DNA from: Capsicum annuum
Taxonomy: Eukaryota > Streptophyta > Magnoliopsida > Solanales > Solanaceae
Direction of reading: 5' to 3'
DNA length: 64,000 nucleotides
Assembly (NCBI RefSeq): GCF_002878395.1
Contig: NC_061111.1
Coordinates: 26,530,379 to 26,594,378 of the forward strand
Below are positions 36,701 through 43,959 of this stretch, piece after piece. The notes beneath the pieces were generated by a model. The model was not told where the DNA came from and did not search any database. It saw only the letters and a list, made by a program, of their open reading frames with translations. A program made the translations under genes and the position numbers. Numbering within the stretch: position 1 is the first letter of the stretch; the number at the start of each line of letters is the position of its first letter.

Positions 36701-39700
36701 TTTTTTTTTTCTAATTTTCCATTATCCTTTAATGTAATACCATGTTCCAAAAGTAAGTAAAATCATGCATATATCCATGTTCCAAAATTCAAATTACAAA
36801 GTGGGTTGAGGTTAATGCCAATTCCAAGTCAAAATATATAAATTTGGGGAAACTCATGTTCTCCATTTCAAACCATACCATATTGCCCTAATTCAGCCCC
36901 AGATCATTAATTGAAGTATAACAATGCATTTAAAACCACGGGGAAACAATTCAAGTGATTACCATCAAAATCCCTCAACCCAATTTCAATCCCACAATTA
37001 AACCACATGATTATTAAATCAATTCACGCCATAATGAAAAATTTAAGTTTAGGGATGAGAGATATGCCTGAAACACACAAGAATTTAGAAGAAATCCCGA
37101 ATTAGATGCCTGAAGATGAAAACCCTAGTTTTCTCTTGACTTGGGATTTTGACAGGAAAAAGTAATATGTTTTTTTTATTAACTGATATTAAAGGGACCC
37201 TTGGAGTGTTTTTAAGTCGTGGGTAAATTGTAAAGGAAGGAAAAAAACCAAAAAGCCCTTAATAAAAACGTACAGGAAATTTGGGCCCAGTCGTTACGAC
37301 TCAAGTAACGACTCGTGAGGTCCGACCACGAGTTGTTACCCCGACTCATGACCTGAGGGTCAAAAATGTGGGACCTTACTGTTATGACCACGAGTCATAC
37401 ATCACGACTCGTTGTCTGACATCACGACTCGTGGCGTCAGCTCATGGTCAAGGTAGAAACCTCGGGCAATCTTACTGTTGAGGCAATGAGTCACTCCTTA
37501 CGAGTCTCTTAACAAGTCGTACCTTGGACTCGTTGTCGAAATACCAAGGCCTGTGCAACTCATTGGTGAGACCACAAGTCTCACCCTATGACCCGTGACG
37601 ACTTATAACGACCAGGGAAGTGTTGAGAATACTCCAGAAATCTCTGAGTCCAAAACCTGGGGTATCACACTTTCTTTCCTAGAATTTTCTCACCATACTC
37701 TAGTGTCATGTGAGAGTAAAGGCTCAGGAAATATTATTAGCAAACAACAACAACAAACCAGTATATTCCCACAAAGTAGGGTCTGGGTCAGGAATTATTA
37801 TTAAAGTGCATAGATTAATCATTTCACTGAGCCCTACAAACTACAATCCTAAATCCTTTTCCATGTAGGATAGTATACACAATCCTATTCTATTAAAAAG
37901 GTTTAGAATTTTGCTTTTGGTATAGTTTATAATTTTTTTTTACCCCTCTCCCCCATCCCTAGCTGTTGAAACAAGTTGTTTTAGAAATTTCACCTGTGGT
38001 TTTTATGATTTCCTTCGTTACTTTTTAGCACTCTTCTATTCTTCAAATCCTTCTTTATTATTTAACGTGATGCTTGCCCGGACACCACAATTATCAAACC
38101 AAAGAAAAAAAAATTTTAATGTGATGCTTGAGATAAACAACCGTTTGACTCTTTTTACTAAATTGATTAATCATTGCTACCACACGTTACCGAGCCTTCC
38201 GAAATCTAGAAGATGATAGATCGTGATAAATCTTCATAGATATTTACTTTACCCCTTATGCTCTACAAAATCTGCAGTCGTCTATCAATCAACAACTCCC
38301 TCACCCATTTGTAAAACAAAGTATAAAGTACAAACACAGGGACACCTTTTTCTCTTCCCTTTCGAAGAGTTCTCTTTCCTCCAATTTTGGCAGAGGCTTA
38401 TGTCACAAATCACACCTAAGTTACTCGGACTCTTCACTTTCGGTTCCGCACCCGTGTCTACGCGACATGGGTGTGGGATTCGTACCCGATCTGGTCAACC
38501 GATTTTGGGTACTTTGACCAAAATCGAAGTCCGGATAGAGTTGAGAAATTCTGTAATAAAAAACAAAAGCTAAGGTGAAATTGAAGAAAATGAAATACCT
38601 TGTATATAGAAATTTCTATGTTATTGCTTTTCCTTTTATCTCCTTTCATGATTTTCTTCTTGAACAATATTTTCTCAAGTTTTCCTCATAATATCTCATA
38701 ATGTATGTTTTATAACTCTATTGTTAGATATTTGAATTATTTTTCTCCAAATCCCTGCACCTGTATCCATCTCTAGATACATATCCCCGAATATTTAAAT
38801 TGAGACCGTGAAGGATCCGATCTCTAGATCCGTACCCGTATTGGACACCCACACCCGAGTCCGAGCAACTTAGAATCACACATCAGAAGAAAATTACTTT
38901 TGATTGGAAGTTGAAAAAGCAACTTCCAGTTTTAGCTTTTTCATATTATTTATACCATCAATATCTGTCTTCATGTTGACTTTGGAAGCTGAAAAAGCAA
39001 CTTCACTGCTTTGTCTTTTTCATATTATTCTACTTCAGCATTTGTCTTCATGTCGGTTTTGGCTTGTGTTGTTTTGAAACTGTTGTGGGTGCACTTCTAG
39101 GCTCTGCAGCGCACTTTGGAATTTGAAGAGGAGTTAGCAGAGAAATTTGGTGGTGGAACCCGCAGTAAAGATGCTGTAGATGACAATGAAGAAACAGAAA
39201 TGAGTGGAAACAAGAGTCAGACAGTTTCAGACATTCGGAAAAAGTATGAGAAAAAGCTTGCTACCCATGATGGTAGTCAACATGAAGTATGTGTCTGAGA
39301 TTCTTTCTTTGGTTGTAACATCAAGGTGGATCTGATAATGCTAGTTTGTACAGTCACTTATATTGCCTTGTGTGTTTTGTCAGGAACTACATGGAGAAAA
39401 AGATTCATCAGTCCCAGGAGCTGGTGTATGTATTTTCTACTTTCTTGAAATCTTGGTTATTGGTGGTGTATTTCCTCCCTTACTCACTTAGCTAAGATTG
39501 GAGGCCCATATCATCGTGCGCTCGAGTAATACGCTGCTTTAACCCTCTAATCAAGGAAAATGCCATACTAGGATTTTGTTAGACTCAGATGCATGATTAT
39601 CTCCATCTTGATCTTCTGTCACATTCCTGATGTGACTTAAGGGAGGGATGAAACTGCAGAGTTTTGATGTGGTGATGGGAATCCTCCCTTTCATTAATCA

Positions 39701-42700
39701 TATTTGCATTCTGCACAAGACACATTCTTTTAGTCAGATTTAAATAAGTTGATAGTCTTAACCTCCTACAGAGCTGCTGATATCAGAAAACTGCTTCAAT
39801 TCTGAGCTGGAAAGCACAGTAGCATATTTATCTGCATACAGATAACTGTAATGAATTGAAGGCAGAATAGTGCATGCATAGATCTCTAAAATTGTATTTT
39901 ATGGACATGTCTTTATGGAACGCCAGTTGGTGCTCTGCTAGCATGGTGATTTAATAGTCTTGCCAAAGTTTTCTTGTTCTGCTTTCTAGACATTAAACAT
40001 TATCCTTTCAGTCTGGTTTTTTTATGGATATCAAGCAGGTGAATGACATTATGTTTTGTTGCATGTCAGTTCAATTTCCGAGGCATCATCTCGTCGTGCT
40101 TTGAACCTCACTTGTCAGTTTATATAGAGCTGGAAGAGAAAACTCTTCTGGACAGTTTGGAGAAAGAAATGCTGGTACAAGTGTCAATAGAAGTACTGTT
40201 CATTGTGTTACTTCTCCTTAAGTAGATCTCCCATACTGATTAAAAATTTGTCTCTCATACTTAGGAAGAGACATGGGAAATTGAGGAGGGAAGTCAGACT
40301 AATATTTTGTCTAGCAGCATTAAGGTAACGTATTCAGTATTTTCTGTAGTTCCGCATCAGGAGCCCATCAGCGAAATTCGAATAGCTTTTGGGATTATTT
40401 TATGTTTTATTGAGCTCCTATATCAGTAATGCTGCATCATCAGTAGAGCATATATGATTGCAGAAACATTGCACTCTGTATAGAGACAATATGATTGCAT
40501 AAATGGTACATTGTTGAATGTTGGTTAACCCTCTGTTAAATCACTTCTAATCCCCTCAATTTTGTGTTATCAAAAGCGAAAAGTGCAAAAAAGCTCGAAG
40601 GTCTGTTATGGCTTAAAGATCAAAGCGCAAATAAAAGCACGGGCTTCAATTAAAAAAAAGTGCAATGGGAGAAAAAATGCAAATATTTATGTTTCGTCCA
40701 AGATTAATAATTATAAGTATGAATGACTAATATGTGAATAAAGAAACTGAAAAACAATTACGATAAAGTGAAATATCAATTGTTTAGTGTCGCCTCTTCA
40801 AAAGAGATCCCTTGGCAAGGAAAAGTATGCCTTAAAAACTTGACGACGACAGTGAAGCGCACATAAAGCTAGGTGAAGCACTCAACATGTTTTAAGCCTT
40901 GCTTCGGGGCTTAAGCGCACCTTTGATAACACTGCCTCAACGTGATGAATACGTCATGCCAGATGAAGATGATGTTCTAAGGCTCTAATATTCAGCTCAA
41001 GAAGATGCTTAAAAGTTGTTTTGTGAGCTTTATGGTAATTAGATTTAATCTCACCTGTTCTGATTGCACTTGCTTGTTTCCTTTTGTTTTCTTAAGGTCT
41101 TTGTAATCATCAGGAGGAGCTTGAAGCGATGCAGTGCTTTGACGAGAAACCAGACATTGTTTAATCTCTTTAAGGTGCTTTTTCTAGATTATATGATAGC
41201 TTTTGCTTCTTGGCGTAGTATACTTTCTTGAGTTTGTGAAATTTGATAAAAGTATATAATAAATGGAGAGAGCTTCTTGTCAGCTCTTAAATTATGGTTT
41301 TGATGAGATGAGTTGATCCATTTTGACATACAAATGAAATGTCCGGTCCCATCATTTGATTGTGAAACACATTGGTAACAATGGTAGAACCCTAGCCTTT
41401 CTAAATTTGAAATGACACCTTATGTCATTCATTTGCAGAAATTTACAAGGCCTCTTGAATATATTCATGTATGTAATGACCCAACACTGATCTGAGTGCA
41501 GAGGCTTTACACTCCCGATCAGTGAGCTAGGCGAAGGGTCTACATTAACTAAACCTGTTGATTTCTTTGTAATAGGCATTTCAAAAAGTTCTTAAAGCTT
41601 ATGCTACAAAGCTCTTCGCTAGATTGCCAAAGGGCGGTACAGGAATTGTTGCAGCTGCCACTGGAATCGAAGGACAGATAAAGGTATAGTGTCAATTGTC
41701 ACCTGGAAGCTTGGCTATCTTTTTCTTCTACTTAATTCTCCACTTTCTACCGATGAAATATTATCTCCAGACTTCGGACAAGGATGAAAGGGTTATCTGC
41801 TACATAGTAAATACTGCAGAGTATTGTCACAAAACGGTCAGTTCTCTCCTTGTATGGGTGATTTATGTATTAAATTTAATAACATATCCAGTACTATGTA
41901 CTAAATTGGAATTCCTTTAACCAACGATGGGAAAAGGTGCAGAACTATGTGACCTTCTTTAGTGCATTTTTGATTTGGTAAAGGTTAATAAAATTTAAAT
42001 ATAAGCTAAGGTGATGAGGAACAGTCGTCATGGAAATTCACAAAGAAATTCCCAAATAATGTCATTTTCTTTTTTGCTGTCTCCTGAAACTCACACCAAA
42101 CTTCATTTTATTGTGTTTACGTGTTAGCAGTGCGGAGAATTGGCTGATAATGTGTCAAAACTGATTGATGCTCAATTTGCGGATAGAGTGGATATGTCTG
42201 AAGTACAGGTAGAACATGCTGTATTGGTTCGATTGATAAACTTTCTTTTGTGGTTTCACTGCTTAGCGTTAAATCCATTTTCAGGATGAATTTTCAGCTG
42301 TTATTACAAAATCATTGATTACATTAGTGCATGGAATAGAAACAAAGTTTGACTCTGAAATGGCGGCGATGAGTCGGGTTCCATGGAGTACTCTTGAAAG
42401 TGTTGGTGATCAGTCAGAGTATGTTAACTATGTTGTACAATGCCACCTTCAAACAGAAATACTTGTGATGATTTCTTGAAAGCTTGTAAATTTTCCTGCA
42501 GCTACGTCAATGGCATAAATTTGATCCTTACGAGTAGCATTCCAGTGCTTGGAAGTCTTCTCTCTCCCATTTATTTCCAATTCTTCCTGGATAAGGTGAA
42601 AATAGTTTTTATTTTCGGACAATTTTATTTTATTTAAAAATATTCAGGCCTTATCTGTGTAAATATCTTGATCTCTGCATCATTTCTCAAACATTGAACT

Positions 42701-43928
42701 CATGTTTTCATCATTATGCAGCTTGCGTCATCTCTTGGTCCACGGTTCTATCTTAACGTCTTCAAATGCAAACAGATATCAGAGACTGGAGCACAGCAAG
42801 TACTGATAATCTTGATTTGCTATCATCACTTCAGCTATACAGTTTTTCTCATCAACATAGATCTTGACTGGGTGAGCCAAGCTGGCGCTCTTACTACTGG
42901 AGCAGCTTGAGTTCACTGGTGCATGGCTTAATAAGTGTTGCTGTGTCAGATCCATGTAGTGTATCAAATGTTGATCATCTTAATGTAGTTTTAATAGAGC
43001 TACCACGACATTATTGCAGATGCTTTTGGATACACAAGCAGTAAAAACTATTTTGCTGGAAATTCCTTCTTTGGGGAAACAAGTAAGACTGCAAGCATTT
43101 CAAAAGTGTGGATCCTTCATTGTTTTTTTTTCTTTTTTTGGTTTCTTCTGTTTTAATAAATTTTAAACTGACATTTTTCACTAGCACTGTCATCCTCTTC
43201 AACATTTCCATTTCTATATTTTGGGGCAACCACATATTTAAACTTTATTCCTGAGGTAATTTGTAGTTTTGATGAAACTGAATATGATTGATCCTAGAAA
43301 GCGGAATAGGCAAAGATGACCGGCACTCATTTGAAATATTCAGTCTCCTGATGAATATGAAAATGCACTGCTACAGAAAAAAACAGTAATAATATCTCTA
43401 AATCCTTCTCCACCACTAGTATTTTGTGCTCTGAGGTCGTCTTCTTGTAGTTATTGGCTCCAGGAAAGCCATTCTAGGAATTGGATTAGGTGTAATTGGG
43501 TGTAATTACATTGTTTGGCATGTTTGGTTGATCAGGTAATTGCAGGGGCGGACCTACCTTATGGTTAGGGGGTTCACCAGAACCTCCTTTGGTGGAAAAT
43601 TATCCTATTTATACATGGTTAAAATTATGTATGTATAATTGATGTTGAACACCCCATTTCGGCTAGTTCATGTGCTTGCTTCTTTCGACTTTGAACCTTC
43701 TTAGTGAAAATTCTGACTTCAAAATTGCGTGTCGGGGGGAAGGAGGAGCTGGGAATTGATGGTAATTACAAGTTGGTTACCTTTTAATTTTTTCCTTTTA
43801 TTTCTATTAATTTAAATTCTTTTTTATTTTTATTAGTCTAATTTCTTTTAAAATATATTTTTCATTTCTTACTTCTCATTCCCAACCTTTACTTCATGTG
43901 ATTCCATGCAGTTGCTCTTATTATCTAT

Positions 43929-43959
<31 letters not shown>

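Larger units (their letters stand above)
25281..37669 (-). mobile_element. chromovirus-type Ty3/gypsy element with nested insertions
   Basis: Order on the minus strand: 5' LTR (35658-37669), primer site, gag with CCHC knuckles, protease, RT, RNase H, integrase with an [12 protein letters not shown] end, polypurine tract, 3' LTR (25281-29864). A 2.9-kb copia lies inside the left LTR and a 718-bp solo LTR inside the protease gene. The left LTR lacks its outer 353 bases, so no target duplication can be checked. The protein order and the integrase end fit the Tekay/Del group. All frames are broken. Confidence 0.88.
19500..37896 (-). mobile_element. outer Ty1/copia remnant enclosing the nested stack
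   Basis: A left repeat ending at 19637 (...cctattctaaca, followed by a polypurine tract on the minus strand) shares aaaggctca(t/g)gaaatattatta and gtaggatagtata/gacaatcctattct blocks with a right repeat at about 37705-37896. Between them only the 3' part of copia pol (19638-21170) belongs to this element; the rest of its interior is replaced by later insertions. Repeat similarity is patchy and no target duplication was found. Confidence 0.5.
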
